A DNA stretch of 64,000 nt from Sporosarcina ureilytica (GTDB lineage: Bacteria; Bacillota; Bacilli; Bacillales_A; Planococcaceae): contig NZ_CP017560.1 of the NCBI RefSeq assembly GCF_001753205.1, forward strand, positions 310,001 to 374,000, read 5' to 3'. Of this stretch, positions 45,296 through 55,000 are shown piece after piece. A program made the translations under genes and the position numbers. Below the pieces are notes generated by a model. That model searched no databases. It saw only the letters and a list, made by a program, of their open reading frames with translations, and was not told the origin of the DNA. How positions within the stretch are numbered: position 1 is the stretch's first letter; every line of letters starts with the position of its first letter.

Positions 45296-46282
45296 TTAAT
45301 GTTTTTGCAACAAGGATAAAACCTCGCGCAATCTTTTTCTCAACATCGGTGCTGTACCTCTCTGAGACATTCTTACAAAAATATTATTCGAAACTAATGC
45401 AAATATAATGAAAGCTGTACCGATAAAATCGTATATTGTAAGTTGACTCCCTTGGAAATAGGAAACAACTAGTGTTGTAATTGGAACAAAGTTAATAAAC
45501 AATAGTGCGTTTAACGGTGACAGAATCCCGACGCCAATGTTCCATCCTAGTAAGGCGATCAACCCAGGGAATATGGCCATAAATGCAATATGCGGGCTAA
45601 CAATTTTAATTGTTTCCATCGTCGGCAAGGTCACGTATCCAGTAAATGTAACGATTACCGTAACAGCCGTTGCAGTAAGTGTTCCTAGTAAACAACTTAG
45701 CGTTGAAAATCGGAGTGCAGACCAGCCAGCTTCGCTAAACTTACTACCGCTCATCGTATAGACGACCCATCCGACAACAGCAATAAAGATAAGTAATGAA
45801 GGCACAATATCACTCGTCGCGGTTAGAAACGACCCGAAATCCCCTTTTGTGATGACCAGTGTTACGCCGACAAACGCAGTAAATACAAAGAACAATGTAA
45901 CCCCATGTGGTCGGTTTCTACTGATTAACCAAACGATCACAATCGATATCATCGGCATTAAAGCCTCGTTAATCGATGCAATCATAACGCCTGGCTCGCC
46001 CAGTAAGTCTTGTCCCCAAAAAATTAGTAAATTATAAACGGTAAAGGCCATTGTCCCGAAGAACCATAACGACAGTCCTTTTCCATCAAAACGAAAAGCC
46101 TTTTTACCTTCTTTCCAAAGAAGCAAAACTATTAAAATCACAGTTACGGATAGGTAGCGAAAAATCGTAAAATAAAACGGGTCAATATAATTAAATGCGT
46201 GATTTGCTACCGGAAACATTGCCCCCCAAGATACACTTGCAATGAAACATAGAAATGCACCCAACAAAATATTATTTTTCAA
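45296..46282 (-). CDS. EamA/DMT-family transporter
   Basis: 328-aa membrane protein with ten hydrophobic segments in two EamA repeats (about residues 5-140 and 155-300), typical of metabolite exporters. The start is TTG 46282 behind AAGGGAGA. It is divergent from a LysR-family gene, a usual arrangement for an exporter and its regulator. Substrate not deducible. Confidence 0.9.
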   Translation of the reverse strand: MKNNILLGAFLCFIASVSWGAMFPVANHAFNYIDPFYFTIFRYLSVTVILIVLLLWKEGKKAFRFDGKGLSLWFFGTMAFTVYNLLIFWGQDLLGEPGVMIASINEALMPMISIVIVWLISRNRPHGVTLFFVFTAFVGVTLVITKGDFGSFLTATSDIVPSLLIFIAVVGWVVYTMSGSKFSEAGWSALRFSTLSCLLGTLTATAVTVIVTFTGYVTLPTMETIKIVSPHIAFMAIFPGLIALLGWNIGVGILSPLNALLFINFVPITTLVVSYFQGSQLTIYDFIGTAFIIFALVSNNIFVRMSQRGTAPMLRKRLREVLSLLQKH

Positions 46283-46356
46283 TGACGCCCAGTCTCCCTT
46301 TTCTCTTTCTCTATATTCAATTCAACACTAAAATAGACATCAAGTAAAACGAACGT

Positions 46357-46377
46357 TAATGATGATAGCCATCATTA
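46357..46377. promoter_or_regulatory. Perfect 8-5-8 palindrome, candidate LysR operator
   Basis: TAATGATG-ATAGC-CATCATTA lies in the 137-nt space between the divergent transporter and LysR genes. Size, symmetry and position fit a LysR-type recognition site; that it is bound is inference. Confidence 0.55.
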
Positions 46378-46419
46378 TTCGTGATATCATAAAAGGGAGA
46401 TGGATGGGGAGATGAGAGT

Positions 46420-47286
46420 ATGGAATTTAAAGATTTAGAGATTTTTCAAGTCGTCGCAAAGAAGGGGACAATCTCCGCTGCGGCAAGAGAGTTGAATTAC
46501 GTACAATCAAACGTCACCGCAAGAATTCAAAAGCTCGAAAAAGAGCTAAATTCACCATTATTTAATCGGCATAGCCGTGGAATGAATTTAACGCCAGAAG
46601 GAAAAAAACTATTAGTCTATAGTGATAAAATATTAGCATTAACAAATGAAATGAAAAAAGTCATTCAAAGCAGAGAAGAACCAGCGGGAAAATTAGAAAT
46701 TGGCACAGTCGAAACGGTGATTCAACTACCGTATATTCTCTCTGCTTACAATAAAAAATATAAAGAAGTAGACCTAACCTTAGTATCAGGCGTTACCGAA
46801 AAATTACAGGAAGATGTCTTAAATCATAAATTGGACGGCGCCTTCGTTACGGAAACAAAACTACATCCAGACCTTGTCGCGCACGATGTTTTCCAAGAGG
46901 AATTGGTGTTAATTTCAGACACAAAAGCAACCTCACTCGAACAATTAAAAAATGAACCGTTCTTATGTTTTAGTGAAGGGTGTGGGTACCGGGCAAGACT
47001 CGAAAGATGGTATAAAGACCAAAATAGTAAACCTCAAAAAATCATGGAATTTGGGACGTTAGAAACAATCTTAAGTAGTGTAACAGTAGGTCTTGGCGTT
47101 ACATTTGTTCCTAGGAAAGCTGTTTTCCACCTAGTGAAAAAAGGGCTTGTCCACTGTCATACACTTCCTGAAAAATACAGTAAAATTAATACAATATTTA
47201 TTAGACGCACCGATTCCTATTTAACGGCCACCATTGAAAAATTTATTGAAACGATCGAGGAGTTTAATAGTGAATTGATATCATAA
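46420..47286 (+). CDS. LysR-family transcriptional regulator
   Basis: 288-aa regulator. N-terminal winged HTH (ISAAARELNYVQSNVTARIQ, about residues 18-37) and a periplasmic-binding-like effector domain from about residue 90. It probably controls the divergent EamA transporter through the palindrome at 46357-46377. Effector unknown. Its 3' end abuts a palindromic repeat. Confidence 0.92.
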   Translation: MEFKDLEIFQVVAKKGTISAAARELNYVQSNVTARIQKLEKELNSPLFNRHSRGMNLTPEGKKLLVYSDKILALTNEMKKVIQSREEPAGKLEIGTVETVIQLPYILSAYNKKYKEVDLTLVSGVTEKLQEDVLNHKLDGAFVTETKLHPDLVAHDVFQEELVLISDTKATSLEQLKNEPFLCFSEGCGYRARLERWYKDQNSKPQKIMEFGTLETILSSVTVGLGVTFVPRKAVFHLVKKGLVHCHTLPEKYSKINTIFIRRTDSYLTATIEKFIETIEEFNSELIS

Positions 47287-47303
47287 ATTCGGTACCATAA
47301 ATG

Positions 47304-47391
47304 GGTGCCAGTCACTCAAACAATCGTGAATGCTTAAACATTCACGATTGTTTCAATTAACGTCATTGTTTCAGTGACTGGTACTATCTTT
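47304..47391. repeat. Palindromic intergenic repeat, copy 1
   Basis: Outer arms GGTGCCAGTCAC / GTGACTGGTACT enclose a near-perfect inner hairpin AAACAATCGTGAATG / CATTCACGATTGTTT. A related shorter copy is at 50283-50352. The right arm runs into the YqcI/YcgG gene and supplies its last codons and stop. Confidence 0.8.
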
Positions 47392-48108
47392 ATGCACAAA
47401 CGGACACTTACCTACAATCGGTTCTGCATCATCTCCGATAAAAAACTGTTTCCACTCATTGTGCGTTGGATCGCCGTAGTGGCTAATGTCCGGATGCTTC
47501 GGCAACTGATCCCATACCTCAACCCGTTGACGGACTTTTTCGCGAGACATGATGCCGCCTTTTTCTGTTCCTTTTAATCCTTCAAATATTTTACGAGGTT
47601 GAAAGCCGAGCACCATCGCATTTCCTAAATCGCGTGTTTTTCGTTGCTTATAGGCAGGTGCATTCCCGAATACAAAAATGGGTTCACCGTGGAATCGAAA
47701 ATCCCATAGGTAATGCGCTGGGTCACGGGGACTGTCAGCAGGCCATTCAATGTCATCTACTTCATGGAGATACTGTAAAATCTCCCAAAATTGTTTTCTA
47801 TAATCTTCTAGTGCACCTTCTACCTCAAAGGGTTCCACAAACACAAAAAGTCCATGCCTTTTATGATTCGGATCATTAAAAAGTGCTAAAAATGATGTTA
47901 ATGCTTTCGGTAAATTAGACCAGTCGTTTTGCGTAATGTAGGCGTACCGAAGCTCACCTCTAAGTTCGCCGCCCATGCCAAAATAGCAAGGAAATGTTTT
48001 ATCCGTCACCGTTTCGTGGAAAGTTTGGTATTCATTTATCAACCAGTCAGGTAAGTCATTTCGTTTCTTGAAATCTTCTTTCACGAGCAATTCTTTACTT
48101 GTTTGCAC
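47371..48108 (-). CDS. YqcI/YcgG-family protein
   Basis: 245-aa cytoplasmic protein of the YqcI/YcgG family, one member of which (GntA) is a haem-dependent N-hydroxylase. Recognisable blocks are FPCYFGMGG, RHGLFVFVEPF, FGNAPAYKQRKTRDLGNAMV and a C-terminal KCPFVH, the likely metal or haem region. Start GTG 48108 follows GGAGTGA. The last residues (DSTSH) are encoded by the palindromic repeat at 47304-47391. Substrate unknown. Confidence 0.85.
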   Translation of the reverse strand: MQTSKELLVKEDFKKRNDLPDWLINEYQTFHETVTDKTFPCYFGMGGELRGELRYAYITQNDWSNLPKALTSFLALFNDPNHKRHGLFVFVEPFEVEGALEDYRKQFWEILQYLHEVDDIEWPADSPRDPAHYLWDFRFHGEPIFVFGNAPAYKQRKTRDLGNAMVLGFQPRKIFEGLKGTEKGGIMSREKVRQRVEVWDQLPKHPDISHYGDPTHNEWKQFFIGDDAEPIVGKCPFVHKDSTSH

Positions 48109-48274
48109 AAAATCACTCCAATCTCATTCATCTCATCGTAGAAAGTATATGCATCAGACATCACTCTTCTTCCCGGTTATAAACAACTAAAACAAATACA
48201 CATTGTTGGCGTTTGAAAATGAAGCAATGGGGCATTGATAAGGGTAATCAAATATTGTCAATTGGAGGAAGGCA

Positions 48275-49135
48275 ATGAAATCCCGATTAGAGCAAGACCT
48301 TGAAACAGGATGTTGGAGTGAATATGATACATTACACCGCGTCATCGTTTGTGAACCGACCTATATGGAAATCCAAGAAGTGATTAACGATGTTCAGAAA
48401 GAGTATGAAGATGAGAATATTAATAAACGAATTGCACAGGAACAACATGAGGAATTTGTAAAGAAACTCGAGGAACATGGGGTGGAAGTGATTCGTTTAC
48501 CTGCTTCCGAACAATTCCCGGAACAAGTTTTTACACGAGATATTGGATTCACGCTTGGCGAAGATATTTTTGTCGCTGAAATGGCAAGGGAAATTCGTGA
48601 AGGTGAAGAGGATGCATTGGAGCAATGGTTAATATCGTCCAATACACTATTTCAGAAGTTGCGTGCGAATAAAATCGAAGGCGGCGACGTCATCATCGAC
48701 CGCAACACCGTATTCGCGGGGGTCAGTAGCCGAACGAGCAAAGAAGCGATTCAAGAATTGGATACGAAACTTCCATACCATCAAGTGATCCCAATCCCAT
48801 TCGATGAAAAGTACCTGCATTTGGATTGTGTATTTAATATTCTTTCACCTAAAATCGGCCTGGTTTTTCCGCAAGCACTCGATAAAGAGACAGTAGACAT
48901 GTTAGAAAAGAAATACACACTTATTGAAGTATCTGAAGAAGAACAATTTACATTAGGCACAAACGTCCTTTCCATTGGAAATAAAAAAGTGTTTAGCTTA
49001 CCGCAAAATACCGAAGTGAATCAACAAATGCGCAATCATGGCTTCAATGTCATCGAAGTCGACTTCTCGGAAATTATCAAATCAGGCGGTTCTTTTAGGT
49101 GTTGTTCAATGCCAGTAGAGAGAGCGTCCCGTTAA
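48275..49135 (+). CDS. Dimethylarginine dimethylaminohydrolase / arginine deiminase-fold enzyme
   Basis: 286-aa amidinotransferase-superfamily hydrolase, probably acting on arginine or N-methylated arginines. Active-site blocks: FTRDIGF (Asp), KIEGGDVI (Glu/Asp), HLDCVFNIL (catalytic His) and the C-terminal GGSFRCCSMP with the nucleophilic Cys. The doubled cysteine is slightly unusual. GGAGGAAGG precedes ATG 48275. Confidence 0.88.
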   Translation: MKSRLEQDLETGCWSEYDTLHRVIVCEPTYMEIQEVINDVQKEYEDENINKRIAQEQHEEFVKKLEEHGVEVIRLPASEQFPEQVFTRDIGFTLGEDIFVAEMAREIREGEEDALEQWLISSNTLFQKLRANKIEGGDVIIDRNTVFAGVSSRTSKEAIQELDTKLPYHQVIPIPFDEKYLHLDCVFNILSPKIGLVFPQALDKETVDMLEKKYTLIEVSEEEQFTLGTNVLSIGNKKVFSLPQNTEVNQQMRNHGFNVIEVDFSEIIKSGGSFRCCSMPVERASR

Positions 49136-49164
49136 TGTCCCGTCCAAAACGGTCCAGACATATA

Positions 49165-49205
49165 GAAATAACCGTCAGACCTTGTCATGGGGGACGGTTA
49201 TTTCA
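49165..49205. terminator. Bidirectional terminator
   Basis: GAAATAACCGTC / GACGGTTATTTC with a 16-nt loop between the convergent DDAH-like and asparaginase genes. Confidence 0.88.
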
Positions 49206-49226
49206 CTTTCATTAAAACGGTACGGA

Positions 49227-50213
49227 TTAGTAAGTATCGAATACCTTTTGTATTTCAGCATAATCCTCATATTTGAGCAGCGCTAACATGAGTAAAATCC
49301 GCGCTTTCTGCGTCGATAAATTATCTGCCGTTGGAGCTTCCAAGTACTTGTATTGTTCGATTGACACAACTCTTCCGCTTCCAACTCTACTGCCCATGAC
49401 AACTTGAATGCCTTTCTTACGCGCCTTTTGTAATGCAATTTCTTCAGCATCTGAACAACGACCTGCACCAGTTCCTGCCATGACGATACCGTCTACATTG
49501 GCATTAATTAAGGCCTCGATCATTGTGCCGGTTGCACCAGCGTAGGAGTAAACAATATCAACAGTAGGAAGCTTATCGATTTTAAGTGTGGAGAACTCCG
49601 ACTTATTTGTATGTTTTCGAATCGGTGCCCGATAAAATTGGACTGTCTGATCTGGGTCTATAAATCCTAGGTACCCAAGCTCACCAGATTGGAATGTTTC
49701 CAACCGGTATGTATTTGTTTTTGAAACATCGCGTGCACAACTGATTTGGTCATTTAATACGACAAGTACACCTTTTCCGCACGATATGTCTGCACTCGCA
49801 ACCCTAACTGCATTAAGTAAATTTAAATCAACATCAGAGCTAAGGCCCGAAAACGGTCTTTGTGCGCCTGTTAATATAATCGGCTTTGTTGTGTTTACCG
49901 TTAAATGAAGAAAGTAAGCCGTTTCTTCTAATGTATTTGTCCCGTGGGTAATGACAATGCCATCATAATCCTCATCATTTAGGCTTTTCTCAATGTTTTC
50001 TTTTAGCGCTAACCAATGCGTTGAATTAATCAAAGTACTACTGACATTCGATAGTTGTTCAATCGTCACATTGGCTACTTCCTGAATTTCAGGGATCGCT
50101 TGTACAAGATCCTCCCCCGTATAATGGCCAGATACATAGTTTCTCAAATCAGTACGATTATCGTGATGAGCGGAGATTGTCCCGCCCATTGCTAAAACTT
50201 TGATCTTTTTCAT
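49227..50213 (-). CDS. L-asparaginase (type II-like sequence, no signal peptide)
   Basis: 328-aa hydrolase that converts asparagine to aspartate. Both catalytic threonine blocks are intact: MGGTIS at the N-terminus and ITHGTNTLEETA in the middle, with the LTGAQRP block between. It lacks a signal peptide, so is cytoplasmic despite its type II-like sequence. GGAGG lies 4 nt before the ATG. Confidence 0.92.
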   Translation of the reverse strand: MKKIKVLAMGGTISAHHDNRTDLRNYVSGHYTGEDLVQAIPEIQEVANVTIEQLSNVSSTLINSTHWLALKENIEKSLNDEDYDGIVITHGTNTLEETAYFLHLTVNTTKPIILTGAQRPFSGLSSDVDLNLLNAVRVASADISCGKGVLVVLNDQISCARDVSKTNTYRLETFQSGELGYLGFIDPDQTVQFYRAPIRKHTNKSEFSTLKIDKLPTVDIVYSYAGATGTMIEALINANVDGIVMAGTGAGRCSDAEEIALQKARKKGIQVVMGSRVGSGRVVSIEQYKYLEAPTADNLSTQKARILLMLALLKYEDYAEIQKVFDTY

Positions 50214-50282
50214 AATGCCTCCATGCCTCCTATCCAGTACTCTTTATGATTTCAATTATACGAATAATCGACCTGTAAAATC

Positions 50283-50352
50283 GGTACCAGTCACCAAAGA
50301 AATCGTGAGTACTTAAACATTCACGATTGTTTCAATGACAGGCACTATCTTT
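50283..50352. repeat. Palindromic intergenic repeat, copy 2
   Basis: GGTACCAGTCAC, an inner hairpin around ATCGTGAGTACTTAAACATTCACGAT, and the closing CTATCTTT match the element at 47304-47391 but with about 18 bases deleted from the right part. Again it lies directly at the 3' end of a minus-strand gene. Confidence 0.78.
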
Positions 50353-50354
50353 AA

Positions 50355-50930
50355 TTAGTCCCCAATTAGTCTCAATGGGAATTTCCAAACATATCTACTG
50401 TTATTTTGTGAATCTTTTTCAACGACCTGATATGGTTGGTAAGCTAATCTAACTTTCCCCATGTAAGTGTATTCATTTGGTTTAAGGACTTCGAATAGAT
50501 GTATATCGATATTATTGGTATTTGATTCAAATAAAGTAATGTTTTGATTCCCTTTAAGCTTTTGATCTCCTATTTGGCCCATACCAGTATAATGTAAAAT
50601 ATCGTTCTCCCATCTATCTATGTATACTTCATTTGTCGGCTTTGCTATTAAAACTAAGGTATTGGTTTTGTGTGATCTTCTCATGCCCCCTTGGGTGGAG
50701 CATTTAAAAGTCTTAGCCAATGTGTTATTATTTATTTTCATTCCGGTCTTTAGCATGTCTATCTCTTTTTGCTGACTTGCCATCCAAGCATCCACTTCGG
50801 ATTTTGGAAAATACCTAACCTTCCCCGACTTATAATGCGGCAGCCCCTCTTTTACTAATTCCGCTAGTCCATAGGAAGTCAGATTATATTTGCTTATCAT
50901 TTGTTTTCTATTTAAAAATTTGTCCCCCAC
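50355..50930 (-). CDS. HTH protein with SRA-like (ScoMcrA-type) domain, no nuclease
   Basis: 191 aa. Residues 4-50 form an excisionase/MerR-type helix-turn-helix (RKQMISKYNL..., ending in FPKSEVDAWM). Residues 70-189 resemble the SRA-like domain found in front of HNH nucleases of ScoMcrA type (STQGGMRRSHKTNTLVL, DILHYTGMGQIGDQKL, HLFEV, VWKFPLRL), which reads modified DNA. No HNH nuclease follows, so either it is truncated or it acts as a sensor or regulator. GTG start behind a run of eight G. Family assignment is from memory of motif patterns. Confidence 0.7.
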   Translation of the reverse strand: MGDKFLNRKQMISKYNLTSYGLAELVKEGLPHYKSGKVRYFPKSEVDAWMASQQKEIDMLKTGMKINNNTLAKTFKCSTQGGMRRSHKTNTLVLIAKPTNEVYIDRWENDILHYTGMGQIGDQKLKGNQNITLFESNTNNIDIHLFEVLKPNEYTYMGKVRLAYQPYQVVEKDSQNNSRYVWKFPLRLIGD

Positions 50931-51185
50931 ACGATTCCCCCCCCTTATGTCGAATATTTTATTATAATATTATTGTATCAAACTAAGCAGGTGAAGCCGA
51001 ACGTGTAATTCATTCTTAAAGGAGCATATACTAATTAGTTTTTTAACGAATACTAGTTCATTTAATAGCTTTTTAAGGATGAGTTGCGTGAATAATGATA
51101 TAATTCTGGAGGGGTAATTTACAGATAGCTTTTAATAAATTTACTTTTGTAATAAATATTAAGAGAAGTAGAGGGAGATTTTAAG

Positions 51186-51560
51186 TTGAAAATAAATCTT
51201 GAAGAAACAGAAATCCAGTTGCTAGACGACAATGGGGATGTTTTTCTGGAAAAAGGTATATTAATAGAAGGCGATGGTCTTTGCGCTATCTATTCGAATG
51301 GATCATTTGATTTTGTATGTACCGCAGGATACGAACTAGATCATATTCTTACTTCTCAAAATCTCACCTTACAAGAATTAACCGAGGAACGATTATGTTC
51401 TCATTGCAAGAGTCCAATGCAAGAAGGGTTTTACTTTGAATCGGATGGAACCCAGTATTGTAGTAAAGAATGCTTGACTAAGGTGATTTCCTGGGGAGAG
51501 TATTTGGATATTTACGACAACGGAGATGGGAATGCTTATTGGACGGCTTGGGAGGATTAA
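51186..51560 (+). CDS. Small protein with Cys-pair (zinc-like) motif, unknown
   Basis: 124-aa acidic protein that starts at TTG 51186, 8 nt after GAGGGAG. It contains CSHCKSP and CSKEC, a likely four-Cys metal site (about residues 71-97), and ends in a tryptophan- and aspartate-rich tail (NGDGNAYWTAWED). Similar tails occur in proteins from mobile elements. Lies 41 nt upstream of the NUDIX gene and probably shares its transcript. Confidence 0.65.
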   Translation: MKINLEETEIQLLDDNGDVFLEKGILIEGDGLCAIYSNGSFDFVCTAGYELDHILTSQNLTLQELTEERLCSHCKSPMQEGFYFESDGTQYCSKECLTKVISWGEYLDIYDNGDGNAYWTAWED

Positions 51561-51601
51561 CTAAACAATATATACCCTGAAAAAGCTATTAACAGAGGAA
51601 G

Positions 51602-52006
51602 GTGAGATTAATTAAAAAGCTAGTACATGTTGTTGCTGCAGTAATTAAAAATGAAAATGGAGAAATACTTTGTGCATTAAGAGGACCAGAGATGGAGCTG
51701 CCGAACTATTGGGAATTCCCCGGAGGTAAAATTGAAAAAGGTGAATCAAAAGTAGAGGCTTTAGAAAGAGAAATTTTAGAAGAATTAGGTTGTCAAATAG
51801 AGGTGTTTGAGGGTGTAGACGATACTACATACGAGTATCAAAAAGTAATTGTGAGACTGGAAACGTTCAAAGCTAAAATTGTAAAAGGGATTCCAAGGGC
51901 GTCGGAACATGCTGAACTGAAATGGGTTCCTACAATTAGGCTGCCGGAACTTCATTGGGCTCCTGCAGATATTCCAACAGTTAGGAGGCTAGTAAACAAT
52001 GCATGA
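51602..52006 (+). CDS. NUDIX (deoxy)nucleoside triphosphate pyrophosphohydrolase
   Basis: 134-aa MutT/CTP-pyrophosphohydrolase-like protein. A complete NUDIX box spans residues 42-64 (GKIEKGE...REILEELG). The start is ambiguous: GTG 51602 lies within the AGGAAGGTGA ribosome site, while the homologous start would fall at ATT 51611, a rare start codon. The 3' end overlaps the helicase gene by 8 nt, so the two products are made together. Role probably linked to the helicase rather than to pool cleaning alone (inference). Confidence 0.88.
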   Translation: MRLIKKLVHVVAAVIKNENGEILCALRGPEMELPNYWEFPGGKIEKGESKVEALEREILEELGCQIEVFEGVDDTTYEYQKVIVRLETFKAKIVKGIPRASEHAELKWVPTIRLPELHWAPADIPTVRRLVNNA

Positions 52007-55000
52007 GGGGATTTACGAACAATTAATCAATGAAAAAGTACGTTCTAATTTGGATAATCTTTCACCAGACTTATATTCGATAAGTACTGAAAATATTGAT
52101 GTTGAAGAGGCAAAAGCTTATCTGTCCGCTTATATTTCGGAAGTGACTCGTATTGCGCTTGCTGTTATTAGAGAAGACGAAAAGACTCCGAGTGAGGCTA
52201 TTATTCAACAAGTCAGGACTTGTAATGACATAATTCATATACTAAGTGAAAAGTTACATGACAAGGAGTTTACAGAACTCAAGCTTGAAGAAAGCGGCGA
52301 AATATTAACTTCAGTATATAGCAAGTTGAATACTGTCCGTTCTCTTAAGCAAATAAAATCTGAACGGCCAGTAACTTCTATTTCTCAAAGTTCTTTATTT
52401 ACAGGATCGTATCATGAACCGAATATGCTTGAAGAATTAAAGAAAGAAATTGCTTCGTCAGACGAAATAGAATGGCTAGTATCATTTATTAAATGGTCTG
52501 GTCTTCGAATTATTGTAGAAGATCTGCGTGAATTTACAAAACGTGGTGGGTTATTACGGATTATTACAACTTCGTATATGGAAGCGACTGATTATAAAGC
52601 ACTCGAAGAATTGAGTAAATTACCAAATACAGAAATAAGGGTATCTCTGGATAAAAAGAGAACGCGCCTACATGCGAAAGCCTATTTATTTAAAAGGAAA
52701 ACAGGTTTCAGTACAGCGTATATTGGTTCCTCAAACTTATCAAATCCAGCTTTGACTTCAGGCCTTGAGTGGAATATGAAAGTGACGGAGAAAGAATCAT
52801 TTGATATTATTCGTAAATTTGAGGCGACATTTGAAAGTTATTGGAACGATGAGGAATTTAAATCGCTATCCATTGACGAGGCTGAGAATTGGCAATTACT
52901 ACGTCAATCGCTTACGAAGGAAGTGATTGAAGAAGAAAAAGCCCAATACTTTTTTGATATTAGACCTTATCATTACCAACGAGAGATTTTGGATGAACTT
53001 GAGGCGGAGCGGGTTATCTATAAACGGACGAAAAACCTAGTTGTTGCGGCAACAGGTGTAGGGAAGACTGTCATTTCAGCATTTGATTTTAAGCGTTATT
53101 TACGTCAAAATCCAGATGCTAAACTATTGTTTATTGCACATCGTGAAGAAATCTTGCAACAGAGTTTAATGACTTTTCGAATGATTTTAAAGGATGCTAA
53201 CTTTGGAGAATTATTTGTCGGAAGACACACACCAAATGCTTTAAACGATTTATTTATGAGTATTCAGAGTTGGAACAGTAGAAAGATGGACGGTAAGACA
53301 ACAGAAGAATTTTATGATTTTATCATTGTGGATGAGTTTCATCATGCCGCAGCCCCAACATATCAAAGACTACTAGAATTTTATAAACCTAAAATATTAC
53401 TAGGACTGACTGCTACTCCCGACCGAATGGACAATCAAAGCATTTTAACTTATTTTGATGACGTTATTGCATCGGAAATGAGGTTGACGGAAGCGATAGA
53501 TAGAAAGCTTCTAAGTCCATTTCATTATTTTTGTGTAACAGACAATGTAGATTTGACTGGGATTAAGTGGTCAAGAAGAGGCTATGATATTGGAGAGTTA
53601 ACCAATGTTTATACGGCAAATCATAGACGAAGCGACCTCGTTATTCGTAGTATAAAAAAGTATGTGACATCTTTAGATGATGTAAAAGGTCTTGGCTTTT
53701 GTGTTTCGGTGGAACATGCGTTATACATGGCTTCATATTTTAATCAAAAAAACATCCCATCCATTGCGCTTCACGGTGATTCATCGGATGAAGAAAGACA
53801 ATCGGCTCAAAGAAGATTGGTGCAAGGCGAAGTGAAGTTTATTTTCGTAGTCGATTTATATAATGAAGGTGTTGATATTCCAGAAGTGAACACTGTCTTA
53901 TTCTTGCGTCCTACTGAGAGTTTGACGGTTTTTTTACAACAACTTGGTCGGGGATTACGTCTTGCCGATGATAAGGAATGTTTAACAGTACTAGATTTTG
54001 TTGGCCAGGCACATAAAGATTATCCATTTGAAGAGAAATTTCGTGCACTGGTAGGGAGGTCTAAACACTCGATTCGGCACTATGTAGAGAATGGATTTTA
54101 TCACTTACCGAAGGGCTCAGTTATTCAAATGGAGAAGCAGGCGAAGGAGTATATTTTAAGAAATATTAAAGTTGCTAAGAATACAAAAGCAAATCTAACT
54201 TCTAAACTTAAATATTTCAAAGAGGATTCGGGAAAACCTTTAACGTTATATAACTTTCTTCGCTTCCATCATCTAACCCTTGCCGAATTTTATGGGGCAA
54301 GTAGAAACCGTTCATTCGAACGCATGAAAGTTGAGGCAGGGGTCGCTGAAGATTTCTCGACAGAAAATGAAGAGTTATTTATGAAGCAAATTCATAAATT
54401 GTTTCACCTGGACTCCTTGGATTTACTAAACTTTTACATGAGATATATTGAGGATGGTGTAATTAAAACAGGAGAGGAATATAGAAAGTTAGGAATGCTC
54501 TATTATTCTTTTTATAATGCACCACCTAAGAACATAGGGTTCGATTCAATGGATGCAGGTATTAAACATCTATTGGAAGAAGAGAGACTTAAGCAAGAAA
54601 TTAAAGAGGTATTGGAGGTTTGCATAAAAAACCTTCATTTTCTTGAAAAGGATACACGATTTAATTTTGTTTCTCCACTTCGTGTTCATGCACATTATAC
54701 AACGGATCAAGTGATGGCTGCATTTGGCTATTACAACGAGGAGAAAAAGCCCGCATTCCGAGAAGGTGTAAAATACTTTGCAGAAGAAAAAACAGATGTC
54801 TTTTTTGTAACCTTAAACAAATCAGAAAAAGACTTTTCACCTTCAACTCAATACGAGGATTATGCGATTAATGACACACTATTCCATTGGCAATCGCAAA
54901 GTCGAACATCTGATACAAGCCCAACGGCAAAGCGCTATATTAACCATAGGAAAACTAATAATAAAGTGGCCTTATTTGTTAGGGAATATACGAGAAAGGA

